Notes: generated by a model from the sequence alone, not told the origin. DNA of 53,584 bases from Candidatus Micrarchaeaceae archaeon (GCA_027310825.1 DAIDAC010000007.1:1-53584), one strand, 5' to 3'; counted from the stretch's first letter, positions 31,192 to 40,497 are shown. Program-made: numbers and translations.

Positions 31192-32903
31192 TGCCGATAG
31201 ACGAGAAGACAAAAGCGCTGGTTAGAAAGTTCGCAATAAAGAATGCTATCGACTACGGAAAGGCGGACATCGGCAGCGTTTTGGGAAAAGTTATCCCACA
31301 GTCAAAGGGCATTCCTATTCCTGACTTGAAAAAGGAGGTCGAAGCAGTAATCAAGGAAGTAAACAAGATGAAGAAAGATGCTCTTGAGAAAGAGTACAAG
31401 CCTTTCGAAAAAGAGTTCGAGAAGAAAGCCGAAGAGACTGCGGAGAAGACAGCGAAACCGAATCTCGAGATAGAAGGTGCAGTCGACGGCAAAGTGGCGA
31501 CGCGGTTCCCTCCTGAGCCGAGCGGATACATGCACGTAGGCCACGTAAAGCAGGCATTGATAAGCGCTGAACTTTCAAGGATCTACAAAGGCAAGCTCTT
31601 CCTTTTCTTTGATGATACCAACCCTGAGAAAGCAAAACAGGAGTTCGTAGACTCTATGAAAGTAGATTTGGCTTGGCTAGGGCTGAAGTTCGATAAAGAA
31701 TATTATTCAAGCGACTTCGTTGAGAAGGTGTACGATTACGCAAGGCAGCTCATCGAAAAGAAGAAAGCGTACGTCTGCATGTGCAGCCGGGACGACATGA
31801 AAGATAAGAGGTTCAACGGCATCGAGTGCAGCCACCGATCCCAGCCAGTAAAGGAGAACCTCAAGCTTTTCAACGACATGGTTAGCGGCAAGTACAAGGA
31901 AGGCGAGGCAGTCGTCAGGTGGACAGGAGACATGAAGGCGCAGAATACGATCCTTAGGGATCCTGTGCTGCTGAGAATAGTAGACACACCGCACTACAAA
32001 ACTGGCACGAAGTACAAAGTGTGGCCTGCATACGACTTCAATACCCCGATAATGGATTCTATCAACGATGTCACGGATGTTGTAAGGAGCAAGGAGTATG
32101 AGCTGCACGATGAACTTGGCATGCAGATATTGAAGGCGTTGGGGCTACGAATCCCGAGATACCATCTTGAGGCCAGGCTAAATATAGTCGGCAATATAGT
32201 TCAGAAACGCGATATCAGGAAACTGGTGGAAGAAGGAAAACTTTCCGGCTGGGATGATCCGCGGCTAATGACGATAATGTCGCTCAGGAGGAGAGGGATT
32301 GCGCCAGAAGCGATAAGGAACTTCATATTGAGGCTGGGAATGACCAAGACCGACAGTTCGGTGCCCTTGGATATGTTGTTAGCGGAGAACAAGAAGGTAA
32401 TTGACCCGATTGCAAAGCACATGTTTTTCGTCGCAGATCCAGTAAAATTAGTTGTGAATGGAGCAGAAAAAGAGAAGACCGAGATTAGACTGCATCCGAC
32501 AAATGACTTCGGAATGAGAAAATATGAAATCGGTGACACGTTCTACATAAGCAAAGAGGATTCTGCAGCTCTCAAGAATGGGGATTCGATAAGGTTGAAG
32601 GATCTGATTGACATAAAGATAACGAAAAAGGGAAAAACGATTGAAGCAGAGAAGGGAGAGGGCGGAAAAAAGGTTATACAGTGGGTTTCCGAGAGTAATT
32701 ATGTCAAATGCACAGTTCTTGTCCCGCTTCCGATAGTTGACGACAAGGACAACTTTAATCCCAATAGCCTCGAAACAGTATCCGGCTATGTGGAAAGCTA
32801 CGCAGAAAAACTGAAGGAGCATGAAATAGTGCAGTTCGAGAGGTTCGGCTACTGCATACTCGACGACAAAAAGAAGATGCGGTTCATTTTCATTTCCAAG
32901 TAG
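31188..32903 (+). CDS. gltX: Glutamyl-tRNA synthetase (archaeal type)
   Basis: 571 residues, charging tRNA-Glu and, in archaea, often tRNA-Gln for later amidation. The N-terminal ~100 residues are the helical archaeal extension. The HIGH region is FPPEPSGYMHVGHVKQAL, followed by FFDDTNPEKAK, and the KMSKS equivalent is IVGNIVQKRDIRKL (VQKRD). Beta-barrel anticodon domains follow. Its stop is directly next to that of the convergent zinc-ribbon gene. Confidence 0.95.
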   Translation: MMPIDEKTKALVRKFAIKNAIDYGKADIGSVLGKVIPQSKGIPIPDLKKEVEAVIKEVNKMKKDALEKEYKPFEKEFEKKAEETAEKTAKPNLEIEGAVDGKVATRFPPEPSGYMHVGHVKQALISAELSRIYKGKLFLFFDDTNPEKAKQEFVDSMKVDLAWLGLKFDKEYYSSDFVEKVYDYARQLIEKKKAYVCMCSRDDMKDKRFNGIECSHRSQPVKENLKLFNDMVSGKYKEGEAVVRWTGDMKAQNTILRDPVLLRIVDTPHYKTGTKYKVWPAYDFNTPIMDSINDVTDVVRSKEYELHDELGMQILKALGLRIPRYHLEARLNIVGNIVQKRDIRKLVEEGKLSGWDDPRLMTIMSLRRRGIAPEAIRNFILRLGMTKTDSSVPLDMLLAENKKVIDPIAKHMFFVADPVKLVVNGAEKEKTEIRLHPTNDFGMRKYEIGDTFYISKEDSAALKNGDSIRLKDLIDIKITKKGKTIEAEKGEGGKKVIQWVSESNYVKCTVLVPLPIVDDKDNFNPNSLETVSGYVESYAEKLKEHEIVQFERFGYCILDDKKKMRFIFISK

Positions 32904-33752
32904 TCAAGCAACCTGCATCGCGTTAGTTATCTCTTTCTCGAGGGCCTTGACGCTGCTGTTCGGGATGTATCCGGAAAGCTTGGTTATAAACACCTTTGCG
33001 TCTTCGAGTCTTTTTGCCCTGACCAGCGACCACGTCAAGTAGTAGAATGCGTTGATCGGCGAGAAAACTTTCTTTATCTGGCTGTCTGCAGTAGTTGCAG
33101 TTGCCGTGGCATCGCCGAGCTCTGCGGCAAGCGCCATCTGCTGATACTCTTGAAGAGGTTTGCTGTACATCGCGGTCATTTCGCTCGCCCTCTTTGCAGT
33201 CTTGAGGTTTTTCAGCTTGAGGTTTGACATGAAATAGGCATGGAGCACGAACGGATCCTTGTTTCCGTTCCTGAATGCGATCTCGCACGCAACTGCAGTC
33301 TTGCTCAGAATCATCTTTGCCCTTGAATCAAGAGTTCCGGAAAGTTCTCTGTGCAGCGCATTCTCTTCCATGAAGCCAGGCCTATCGTATCTTATCGACG
33401 CGACTTCGTAGTTTGAATACTGAATGATAAGCTGCGCGTATCTGTAATGGAATCCGGGTTCGTCGTTGCTGTCTAGTATTTTTTCGTATTCTGCAAGCGC
33501 CGAATCAAAGTCGCTCTCTGATAAGTAGTCATTAACGAGGTTCAAGGACTTCACAAGTTCCGCATCTCTCAGCTTTATCGCAAGTATGCTCGCATAGTTG
33601 GCGTTCTCACAGTATGCACACACCCACGTGTCTCCGAGCGCGACGTTCTCATTGCCGCAGTATTGGCACATTACTCTGCCTCCAGCTGCTATCTTGTTAA
33701 GAAGGTTTGTGTATGCTTTTGCGTCTATTCTTGGAAAGGTCACAATCATCAA
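32904..33752 (-). CDS. Zinc-ribbon and TPR-like helical protein
   Basis: 282 residues. Residues ~29-50 form a zinc ribbon (CQYCGNENVALGDTWVCAYC). The rest is helical and repeat-like (VNDYLSESDFDSALAEYEKI, TWSLVRAKRLEDAKVFITKL), resembling TPR repeats that bind protein partners. There is no membrane segment. The function is unknown; an adaptor role is suggested by the architecture only. Confidence 0.75.
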   Translation of the reverse strand: MMIVTFPRIDAKAYTNLLNKIAAGGRVMCQYCGNENVALGDTWVCAYCENANYASILAIKLRDAELVKSLNLVNDYLSESDFDSALAEYEKILDSNDEPGFHYRYAQLIIQYSNYEVASIRYDRPGFMEENALHRELSGTLDSRAKMILSKTAVACEIAFRNGNKDPFVLHAYFMSNLKLKNLKTAKRASEMTAMYSKPLQEYQQMALAAELGDATATATTADSQIKKVFSPINAFYYLTWSLVRAKRLEDAKVFITKLSGYIPNSSVKALEKEITNAMQVA

Positions 33753-33774
33753 TGTGAATTGCTCAATAAATATC

Positions 33775-34800
33775 TTACGTCGGTTCTTTCTGACGTGTCC
33801 AAGTTATCGGCAAGTAGTTTGACTTTATGTCCAAATTTCTCAAAGGCAATAATCCCTTCACGACCTTTGTGATTCTGACGTACTTTATGTCAATATTATC
33901 TTTAGCGAAGATCTGTTTGTGCATCTTTGGAACCATTTCAATTGCATCTTCTTCGTTATAAAATAACGAAAACCCGAATGACCTAAAGCTTCCGCTTGTT
34001 GGCGCAACTATCTGGAATGTTGTTAAAAGAGGTAACCCATTAGAATCGGCTTCTTTGTATCGTTTACGTAGTACAAGCATTCTTTCATTTATCCCGACGT
34101 TAAATCGGTAGTTGCTGAAATGCATTATCAGATAACTTTGCGGGGGCTTCTGAACAGCTATAGTAAACCGCTTGATTATTCCGCTTTCTTTTAATTTTAA
34201 CAGGCGGTATCTAACAGTCCCTTTGCCACGGCCGACAGCTTTTGATATTTCGCTTATGGACATCCTAGAATTCTGGTTTAGAAGGAGTAGAATTTTCTTA
34301 TCGTTTTCGCTTATCTTTGTTGATTTGTTAATTTCGTTTACAAAACTGTTATTTAATGGCCAAAATCCAAATTGAGCAACAGTATATTCAGATGGTCTAA
34401 AAATGGGTCGATATTTTGAAAGTTCTGCGGCTATGTAAGTTTCCCACTTTATGTAACTTACAGGATCCCCAGCTCGAACATAGACGAATAGGTCAAAAGC
34501 GCCTTTTGTGATATAAACTTCTTGGGCGTAATCATCGTTCTTGAAAAAATCGTATAGCACTTCCGCTGGAGGTTTGATCAAGAATTTCATCACGACTATG
34601 TGCCTTTCTGAACCACCCAATCTGCTTTCGTCTATTTCGAGCGTGTATTTTATGTCTAATTTTTCTTCTAGGACCTTTATGTTCTTCATTACTGTGACTC
34701 TGGAGCATTTGGCAAGCTTGGCGAGTTGAGTTACTGAAGCTCGTGAGTCTGTGCTAAGCGCCCTTAAGATTAATTTCTCAGTAGCAGTAAAGAATTCCAT
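33775..34800 (-). CDS. Lrp/AsnC-type regulator with two HTH domains
   Basis: 341 residues from the ATG at 34800 (MEFFTATEKL). HTH one: ILRALSTDSRASVTQLAKLA, SRVTVMKNIKVLEEK. Then a RAM-like domain (YAQEVYITKGAFDLFVYVRA). HTH two: ILLLLNQNSRMSISEISKAV, GTVRYRLLKLKESGI, and a second RAM-like part. It shares this plan with the 507-residue protein at 7438-8961. TTATAAAC at about 34822-34829 is its TATA box; the ATG at 34890 would lie upstream of transcription. It is divergent from the EamA transporter, which it probably controls. Confidence 0.82.
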   Translation of the reverse strand: MEFFTATEKLILRALSTDSRASVTQLAKLAKCSRVTVMKNIKVLEEKLDIKYTLEIDESRLGGSERHIVVMKFLIKPPAEVLYDFFKNDDYAQEVYITKGAFDLFVYVRAGDPVSYIKWETYIAAELSKYRPIFRPSEYTVAQFGFWPLNNSFVNEINKSTKISENDKKILLLLNQNSRMSISEISKAVGRGKGTVRYRLLKLKESGIIKRFTIAVQKPPQSYLIMHFSNYRFNVGINERMLVLRKRYKEADSNGLPLLTTFQIVAPTSGSFRSFGFSLFYNEEDAIEMVPKMHKQIFAKDNIDIKYVRITKVVKGLLPLRNLDIKSNYLPITWTRQKEPT

Positions 34801-34875
34801 GGATTGTATTGAAAGGGAGAGTTTATAACATTTACATTTAATCAAAGAACTGCAAACAAAATTTACTTTATGTAT

Positions 34876-34885
34876 ATGGCTTATA
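34876..34885 (+). promoter_or_regulatory. TATA box of the EamA gene
   Basis: GCTTATAAAC is about 26 bases before the ATG at 34911, predicting a leaderless mRNA. The mirror element GTTTATAAC at ~34821-34829 serves the divergent regulator. Confidence 0.5.
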
Positions 34886-34910
34886 AACACCTAAACTACA
34901 GTATAAGTGT

Positions 34911-36152
34911 ATGGCACTAAAGGCAGAGCAGAAGGGAGGCATCGCGTTGACGATAGCCTTGCTTGAGCTGTCGCTTCTTCCTGTTTTACTTGGAGTGGCC
35001 GGGACCAGCATAGGGGGAGTGCAGCTTTTGTTCTATGTCTTTCTTTTGTCATCGCTAGTTTCTGTGCCGATAAGCTTCATTTACGATAAAGAAGGGCTTA
35101 AATCTTTGCTTAGTTCTAAAAAGAGCATAGCCATAGTTATTGCCGCAGGTTTATTCAATAATGCTATATCTCAACTCCTTCTAACGGCCGGAACAATAGG
35201 CACAAACCCAAGCGTCGCCGGAATCATATTCAGGGGATGGGTTCTGATGTCCATATTACTTATGCCATTTGTGCTTAAAATCAAAGTAACCAAAGCACAG
35301 ATTGCGGCTGCGTTAGTAGGTTTTGCGGGGGTTTATCTTGTCGTTTCTGGAGGCAGCCTCTTATCGTTAAATCTACAGCAATTACCATATATTGGTTTAT
35401 TGCTCGGTTGTGCACTTTCTGCTACAATCTCAGCACTGCTCATAAAGAAATACACATTCAGCATGACCGCATCTGTGGCGGTGTTTAATGTTTCCTCGTT
35501 TGCGTTTATTGGTGCTCTGGCATTTATGTTTAAGATCGCCATACCAACAGCACTTTCGTTGCAGACGCTGTCTATAATAGCATTCTTAGGAGTAGTTACT
35601 TACGGAATTGGCACAACACTTTATTTCAACGCGTATAAAACCTTGAATCCTATTTTTGTAGGAAATGCTACACTCGCAGTCCCATTTATCACCATACTAC
35701 TAGCAGCGTTGATTGTGGGAACTCCGATAAAAGCATATTACATAGGTGCAACTTTACTCATAGCAGGAGCAGTTATAGTTCAACAGAAATTGTCGAAATC
35801 AACACCGGAACATATAGCACATAACAAAAAACTACAGATATTCGATATTACAAGTGCGTTTGTTAACAACAGGCACTTCTTAGAACAGATAAGAGCAGAT
35901 AATAGAGCACTTGCAATAAAACTGGATACACAAACTATAAAACCACACAGAGAACTGCTGCATGCGCTAAAAGATCATTATCTTTTCACAAATGATAATC
36001 CCCACCGTGATGTTAACAGAGATGAACTCGACTTTATCAACGATACACTAGCACCAAAAGAGAATGAAAGGGTTTTGATAGGTATCGGAAATGTAAATAG
36101 CATTGAACTTTTTTTCAATAAGATTGCCGAGTCTACTGACGTCACTAACTAA
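34911..36152 (+). CDS. EamA/DMT-family transporter with soluble C-terminal extension
   Basis: 413 residues. Residues ~8-300 give about ten hydrophobic helices in two EamA halves (IALTIALLELSLLPVLLG ... GATLLIAGAVIVQQKL), typical of drug/metabolite exporters. The last ~110 residues are hydrophilic (FDITSAFVNNRHFLEQIRAD, LLHALKDHYLFTNDN, LIGIGNVNSIELFFNKI), not part of the usual family length of about 300, and may be a regulatory domain. It is A+T-rich relative to neighbours, as is the divergent regulator, suggesting they arrived together. Confidence 0.85.
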   Translation: MALKAEQKGGIALTIALLELSLLPVLLGVAGTSIGGVQLLFYVFLLSSLVSVPISFIYDKEGLKSLLSSKKSIAIVIAAGLFNNAISQLLLTAGTIGTNPSVAGIIFRGWVLMSILLMPFVLKIKVTKAQIAAALVGFAGVYLVVSGGSLLSLNLQQLPYIGLLLGCALSATISALLIKKYTFSMTASVAVFNVSSFAFIGALAFMFKIAIPTALSLQTLSIIAFLGVVTYGIGTTLYFNAYKTLNPIFVGNATLAVPFITILLAALIVGTPIKAYYIGATLLIAGAVIVQQKLSKSTPEHIAHNKKLQIFDITSAFVNNRHFLEQIRADNRALAIKLDTQTIKPHRELLHALKDHYLFTNDNPHRDVNRDELDFINDTLAPKENERVLIGIGNVNSIELFFNKIAESTDVTN

Positions 36153-36203
36153 TACCACTTTACAAAAGATTAAAAATAAGCAAACAAAATTGTCCATAAA
36201 ACA

Positions 36204-36321
36204 GGCTATTTATATCCCAAAATTCACAAATCTATACAGGTGGAATTGGGTGGATAAGGTGGGGAAAACCAGTCAGAAGATAGTCACTCAACACCCAAAG
36301 GCAACTATCTACAAAGTATAT
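36204..36321 (+). other. Leader region with hairpin and two TATA-like boxes
   Basis: The gap 36153-36373 carries CTATTTATATCC at ~36204-36215, a G-rich stretch, the inverted repeat AGATAGT 36278-36284 / ACTATCT 36304-36310 and AAAGTATATG at ~36313-36322. It precedes the second small-protein operon and could hold its regulation. Confidence 0.35.
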
Positions 36322-36373
36322 GTTGCATTTTTCTTCAAGCCCGTCCAATCCCCTCCACACCCAAAGTGAGATC

Positions 36374-36484
36374 ATGGATTTTATAAACTGGGAACCGACT
36401 CCGAACCAGGACTTCTTTCTTCAACAGCTTTCAATAGTCACGATTATCTTTGCAGTAGTGTATTTTGCACTCGTGATGCTGTAA
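36374..36484 (+). CDS. Single-pass membrane microprotein, 36 aa
   Basis: Encodes MDFINWEPTPNQDFFLQQL, then a hydrophobic helix IVTIIFAVVYFALVML up to the stop. GTGAG lies 3 bases before the ATG. It is the first gene of the operon with A2 and B2, 17 bases upstream of A2. The N-terminal part is aromatic and acidic. It may anchor the partner proteins at the membrane; that is inference from gene order. Confidence 0.6.
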   Translation: MDFINWEPTPNQDFFLQQLSIVTIIFAVVYFALVML

Positions 36485-36501
36485 GATAATAAGGTGGATG
36501 T

Positions 36502-36807
36502 ATGGATAGTCAAAACAACAAGAGCAGCGGAGCAAAGAAAAGAGCGGCACTTCACAGGTTCTACTTTATAGAACCACGGCCGAACGCCGACGCTGAGAAA
36601 TTGGCATTGTGTTTAATCGAACTCCCAAATGTGCAAGAAGTCTACATTACAGAAGGAGACTGCGGATATATCGTCAAAGCAAGATTCATGAACGAGAAAG
36701 AGCCGAAGGACATTGTCAGGTACATATCAAACAATATCAATCAGAAATTCGGCAAAGTCACTAGCTTCGTACAATACACAAAAGGTGACGCTCATGGCAG
36801 CCGTTAA
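36502..36807 (+). CDS. Small RAM-like protein, copy A2 of duplicated operon
   Basis: 101 residues, nearly the same as A1 at 9473-9763 (SGAKKRAALHRFYFIEPRPN, VYITEGDCGYIVKARF, KFGKVTSFVQYTK). It runs a few residues longer (GDAHGSR) because its stop lies 14 bases inside the B2 gene, whereas in A1 the frame ends before B1. GGTGG precedes the start. DNA identity is much lower than protein identity, so the copies are old and under protein-level selection. Confidence 0.78.
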   Translation: MDSQNNKSSGAKKRAALHRFYFIEPRPNADAEKLALCLIELPNVQEVYITEGDCGYIVKARFMNEKEPKDIVRYISNNINQKFGKVTSFVQYTKGDAHGSR

Positions 36808-36976
36808 AGATATTGGAGTCTCCTTTCTTGTTCAATATCTGAGAGAGGAACCTCTGGTCACACCATCGCATCAGCAGTCCGAACCGGCTGCCGTGAGGCC
36901 CATCATCAAGCCTCACGACTGTCTTATAATAAAGGCGCATAGATTGAAGAAAAGTCTTCTGAAAGGCATGCCGTAG
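36794..36976 (+). CDS. Companion small protein, copy B2 of duplicated operon
   Basis: 60 residues from the ATG at 36794 (MAAVKDIGVSFLVQYL). The core REEPLVTPSHQQSEPAAVRP and the end DCLIIKAHRLKK match B1. GGTGACGCTC precedes the ATG and lies inside A2, so translation is coupled. The function is unknown. It ends three bases before the stop of the convergent fibrillarin gene. Confidence 0.65.
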   Translation: MAAVKDIGVSFLVQYLREEPLVTPSHQQSEPAAVRPIIKPHDCLIIKAHRLKKSLLKGMP

Positions 36977-36978
36977 TG

Positions 36979-37638
36979 CTACTTCTTCTTCAGCACGACG
37001 AAAAGGTGCAGACTATCGTAAGGCTCAAGGCTGAGCTTCTCCAGAATCTCGAAAGTGCTTTCTAGTTTTGCCAATTCCTCTTTGTAGACTTCCTTCGGGG
37101 GCTTGGCCATGTCTACGCTCTGCGACTTTATCACGAAGTAGGCGTACCCTCCCTTCTTCAAAAACTTCGAGTTCTCCTTTAGTATCATGGCCTGCTCCTT
37201 CGCAGCTACATCTTGATAGATTATGTCGCACTGCTCGACCGTGTCGGCGTAGTTTTCAGGATATCGCGCATCAGCAAGAATCGGCAGCATGTTTTTTCTT
37301 GCGTGGCAAAGAGTTACGAAGTCTCTCATGCTGCGCTCGGATATCTCAACTCCGTAAAGCCTTCCCTTTTCGCCGATTATGTCGCTGATGTGGCTCGGGG
37401 TCGTTCCAGACGCGACCCCCAGATAGAGAACCGCATCTTCGCTTTTTATTTTGAAGTCGTTGAGCCCGTTCATGATCGCTGCTGAAAGCTTGCTCCTGTA
37501 TGGAGTCCACAGCCTGTACTCCACGTTCTTCTCAACAATGAGCTTTTCGCCGTAGACGGTCTTCCCTTTCACCATGTTCTTTGTGGCTAGCTTTCCGTCT
37601 ACTGTGTACACTCCTGGAAATAAAGATTTGGCGCTCAT
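36979..37638 (-). CDS. flpA: Fibrillarin-like rRNA 2'-O-methyltransferase
   Basis: 219 residues from ATG 37638 (MSAKSLFPGVYTVDGKLAT). It is the catalytic subunit of C/D box RNPs: VLYLGVASGTTPSHISDIIG is motif I of the methyltransferase, followed by YGVEISERSMRDFV, IIYQDVAAKEQ and GGYAYFVIKSQSVD with the catalytic Lys. The TATA box GGTATAAAAG at ~37667-37676 places transcription after the ATG at 37659, so the shorter start is used. The usual neighbour nop5 is not here. Confidence 0.94.
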   Translation of the reverse strand: MSAKSLFPGVYTVDGKLATKNMVKGKTVYGEKLIVEKNVEYRLWTPYRSKLSAAIMNGLNDFKIKSEDAVLYLGVASGTTPSHISDIIGEKGRLYGVEISERSMRDFVTLCHARKNMLPILADARYPENYADTVEQCDIIYQDVAAKEQAMILKENSKFLKKGGYAYFVIKSQSVDMAKPPKEVYKEELAKLESTFEILEKLSLEPYDSLHLFVVLKKK

Positions 37639-37683
37639 GCTCTCGAAATGCTTTCCCAATACGGACTTTTATACCTTGCTTTC

Positions 37684-38085
37684 TCAGACGCTAGCCTTAG
37701 CATATTCCAGAAGCCTTCTTACAGCGTCGTGCATAGATACAGTTCTCGTGTACTCCATGCGCTCTGCATTGTGCGTCGCCTCGAGATCGTCGGCCTCAAG
37801 AAGATTCTCCTCTTCTGCAAGTTCCGCAGTCTCATCAGGCAGCTCCACCAGTTCGCTGTAGATAGATTCTGGAAGCTTGGTCTGACCGGCCAGGTATTCC
37901 ACGGATGCATTCCTTGGAGGCTCTCTTCTTTTGCTGCTCATGTAGAGGGCCCTCAAGACTTTTTCCGTGGCGTTTCTGTACAGCATCGACGCTGTCATGT
38001 ATTCGCGCGTCTCCTTGTACTTCCTAGCCAATTCAAAGTCCGCATAGGCCTTCTTGACCAGTTCCAACCCTTTTCTCATTTCCAT
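37684..38085 (-). CDS. HEPN-like helical protein
   Basis: 133 residues, helical. LELVKKAYADFELARKY, YMTASMLYRNATEKVLRALY and the following helix resemble HEPN domains, but a clear R-x4-6-H is not seen and no nucleotidyltransferase is adjacent. The acidic stretch DETAELAEEENLLEADDLEA is unusual. The ATG at 38085 is favoured by the TATA box CTATATAAAC (about 38110-38119). It may be a solitary HEPN domain used as a binding module. Confidence 0.65.
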   Translation of the reverse strand: MEMRKGLELVKKAYADFELARKYKETREYMTASMLYRNATEKVLRALYMSSKRREPPRNASVEYLAGQTKLPESIYSELVELPDETAELAEEENLLEADDLEATHNAERMEYTRTVSMHDAVRRLLEYAKASV

Positions 38086-38184
38086 CCACACTCTAACGTT
38101 GCAACACACGTTTATATAGCTTGCCTGTTATTTTGTAACTATTAGTCACACTTCATCATTTGACGAAGATGCTGGCGTGATTTT

Positions 38185-40497
38185 ATGGCGCAGGAACTCA
38201 CGACCAACAGATTGCTTCTCGACATAATACCGATAGCAACCAGCACAATCAGCGAAGAAGAGCTCATCAACAGATTCACTAGTTCTGTCTCATCCATCTA
38301 TGGAGTTGAGAAAGTCTTCATAAGCGACATGAAGAAAAAAGAGGAGATGGAGAACGCACTCGAGGGCTACATAAGAAACACGAAGAAGCCGATCATCGAC
38401 AACCAGCTCAGCGAGTATTCTACGTTCGCAGAGTTCATCGGCTACAGGAACAACGGATACCACAGCTGTGCCGTAATCCCGCTTGTCGCCGACGGAAAAG
38501 TTTTTTCGCTTCTGCAGATGCTCTCCGTCAAGGAGAACAAGTTTTCTGAAGAAATAGTAAGCAACGTAACGTTCGGTGCATCGTTCCTTGCCTTTGTCCT
38601 GATGTACAAAGGAGAGCTGGGCCGCAGCGTAAGGCTTGCGACCTATTTCGATGCCGCTTTCAACAATCCCATTCCGCAGTTCGTTGTCTCTGAAGATGGA
38701 ACGATCATAAAGGTGAACAAAGCTGCGATGAAGAGCTTCGAGGTAATCGGAGCGGACAGGCGAAAGATCAACGATATACTTTCCATGGACTTCAAGTCAT
38801 TGATGACTACAGCTAATGGAACATTCGCGAACGTGTCGATAGAACAAAACAAAAACCAGAAAGTCTACGCAATCGCAGCAAGCAGGATAAACGACAAGCT
38901 TCTTCACGTAGCTGCGCAGGACATGACAGAGCAGCTCACATACGTAGCTGTGAGCGAGACGTTCTCTCTCGGCAACGATGTCTGCAGCGTTGCGACAGAC
39001 GGCGCACTCATGATAACTAATGTTTCCGCTAACGCAGAACGCATGCTAGGCTATGCAAGATCAATGCTTTCCAACGGAAATCTCATCGACTTCGTTGCGA
39101 AGGGCGAGCAGAAGGATTTCAAGTCTGTTCTCGACAGGATCGAGAAGAAAGGCGGCCACGCCAGCGGAAGCGTGACTTTGGATGTGAGCGGGCTCGGCCA
39201 GAGATACTTCCACTTCACCGCAAGAAGGTTCATAAACGGCTATCTGATTGTTCTCGTCAAGGCAGACCTTGAAAAATACATAGACAACACAAGAAAAGAT
39301 CTTGAGGACTTCATAAGCAACAGCTCTGACGGCCTTCTTGGAATAGACGGCATGGGCTACATCCGCGACTGCAACGTCGCTGCAGAGGTGATAACAGGTT
39401 ACAGAAAAGAGGAGCTGATAGGGCGAGAGGTAAAATCACTCTACGTTGAGCAGGATCTCCTCGACCGAGACATAAAATATGTGAGGAACGGCAGCAAGGT
39501 CGACAACACTTCAATAACAATAACTGGAAAGAACGCAGAACAGGTTCCTGCTATCCACTCAGTAAGGCTTTTCAACGGCGGGCCAGACGAAACCGGAGTG
39601 GAGTTCATAATAATACTGAAGGAGCTGGCAACAAAGAGGAAGCTCAGCGACATGGAGCAGATGCTGAAGAAGCAAGAGAGATTGCTCGGCGACAAAGAAG
39701 CAGAAGGGCAGCTAAAGTCGCAGTTCATCTACAACATATCGCACGAACTCAAGACTCCGCTCACCAACATAAAAGGTTATTCGAAGCTGCTCTACGACGG
39801 CGACTACGGAAAACTCAACGACGAGCAAAAAGATTACATAAAGACCACTCTTGACGAGGCAGACAGGCTCATGCTAATCATACAGCAGATACTTGACGCT
39901 GCAAAACTCGACTCGAAGAAGGTGAAGCTGGAGTTCAAGGATGTTGACCTAAAGAACATGGTGAACAACCCGAGCATAAAGGCGCTAGAGGAATCTGCGC
40001 TAGGAAAAGGACTCAAGTTCGAATGGAAAGTCGACTACGACATCCCCGAAAAGATTTCTGCGGATCCGAACAGGCTTATACAGATATTTGTCAACCTGAT
40101 CGGCAATGCAATCAAGTTTACTGAGAAAGGATCGATAACGGTCCACATATCGAGGCTCAACAAGAAGAGTGCGAAGAGCATCGTGTGCAAGGTTATCGAC
40201 ACCGGAATAGGAATAAACGACGAAGACAAGAAAAGAATAGGGAAGAGGAAGTTCTACCAAGCAGTTGGGATGAAAAAGGATCTCACGCAGCAACCAGGGG
40301 CAGGGACAGGGCTCGGCCTTTCCATAACAAGAGAGCTGATCGGTCTCCACGGTGGAAAACTGAGTGTCGATTCGAAGCTTGGCGAAGGCAGCACATTCTG
40401 GTTCAATCTGCCTACTTCCCAGAAGCCAAAGAAAAAGGAGCAACAGCAGCAAGATGACAAAAAGTCTGCGCCGGCCTCTGCTGCAGGCTTGCAATAA
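38185..40497 (+). CDS. Sensor histidine kinase (GAF/PAS/HisKA/HATPase)
   Basis: 770 residues, soluble. The first ~160 residues are GAF-like, then PAS-like regions at about 160-255, 260-370 and 380-490 (ISNSSDGLLGIDGMGYIRDC). The HisKA phospho-acceptor is H520 in NISHELKTPLTNIKGYSKLL. The ATPase has the N box NRLIQIFVNLIGNAIKFTEK, G1 DTGIGI and G2 GAGTGLGLSI. There is no transmembrane segment, so it senses internal signals. The tail is rich in Lys and Gln. GTGAT precedes the ATG. No regulator is adjacent; the REC protein at 14605-15804 is a candidate partner. Confidence 0.92.
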   Translation: MAQELTTNRLLLDIIPIATSTISEEELINRFTSSVSSIYGVEKVFISDMKKKEEMENALEGYIRNTKKPIIDNQLSEYSTFAEFIGYRNNGYHSCAVIPLVADGKVFSLLQMLSVKENKFSEEIVSNVTFGASFLAFVLMYKGELGRSVRLATYFDAAFNNPIPQFVVSEDGTIIKVNKAAMKSFEVIGADRRKINDILSMDFKSLMTTANGTFANVSIEQNKNQKVYAIAASRINDKLLHVAAQDMTEQLTYVAVSETFSLGNDVCSVATDGALMITNVSANAERMLGYARSMLSNGNLIDFVAKGEQKDFKSVLDRIEKKGGHASGSVTLDVSGLGQRYFHFTARRFINGYLIVLVKADLEKYIDNTRKDLEDFISNSSDGLLGIDGMGYIRDCNVAAEVITGYRKEELIGREVKSLYVEQDLLDRDIKYVRNGSKVDNTSITITGKNAEQVPAIHSVRLFNGGPDETGVEFIIILKELATKRKLSDMEQMLKKQERLLGDKEAEGQLKSQFIYNISHELKTPLTNIKGYSKLLYDGDYGKLNDEQKDYIKTTLDEADRLMLIIQQILDAAKLDSKKVKLEFKDVDLKNMVNNPSIKALEESALGKGLKFEWKVDYDIPEKISADPNRLIQIFVNLIGNAIKFTEKGSITVHISRLNKKSAKSIVCKVIDTGIGINDEDKKRIGKRKFYQAVGMKKDLTQQPGAGTGLGLSITRELIGLHGGKLSVDSKLGEGSTFWFNLPTSQKPKKKEQQQQDDKKSAPASAAGLQ

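Noticed and set aside
36103-36369. An 88-codon plus-strand frame in the gap after EamA
   Set aside because: It overlaps the end of EamA, spans TATA boxes and a hairpin, and looks like translated non-coding sequence.
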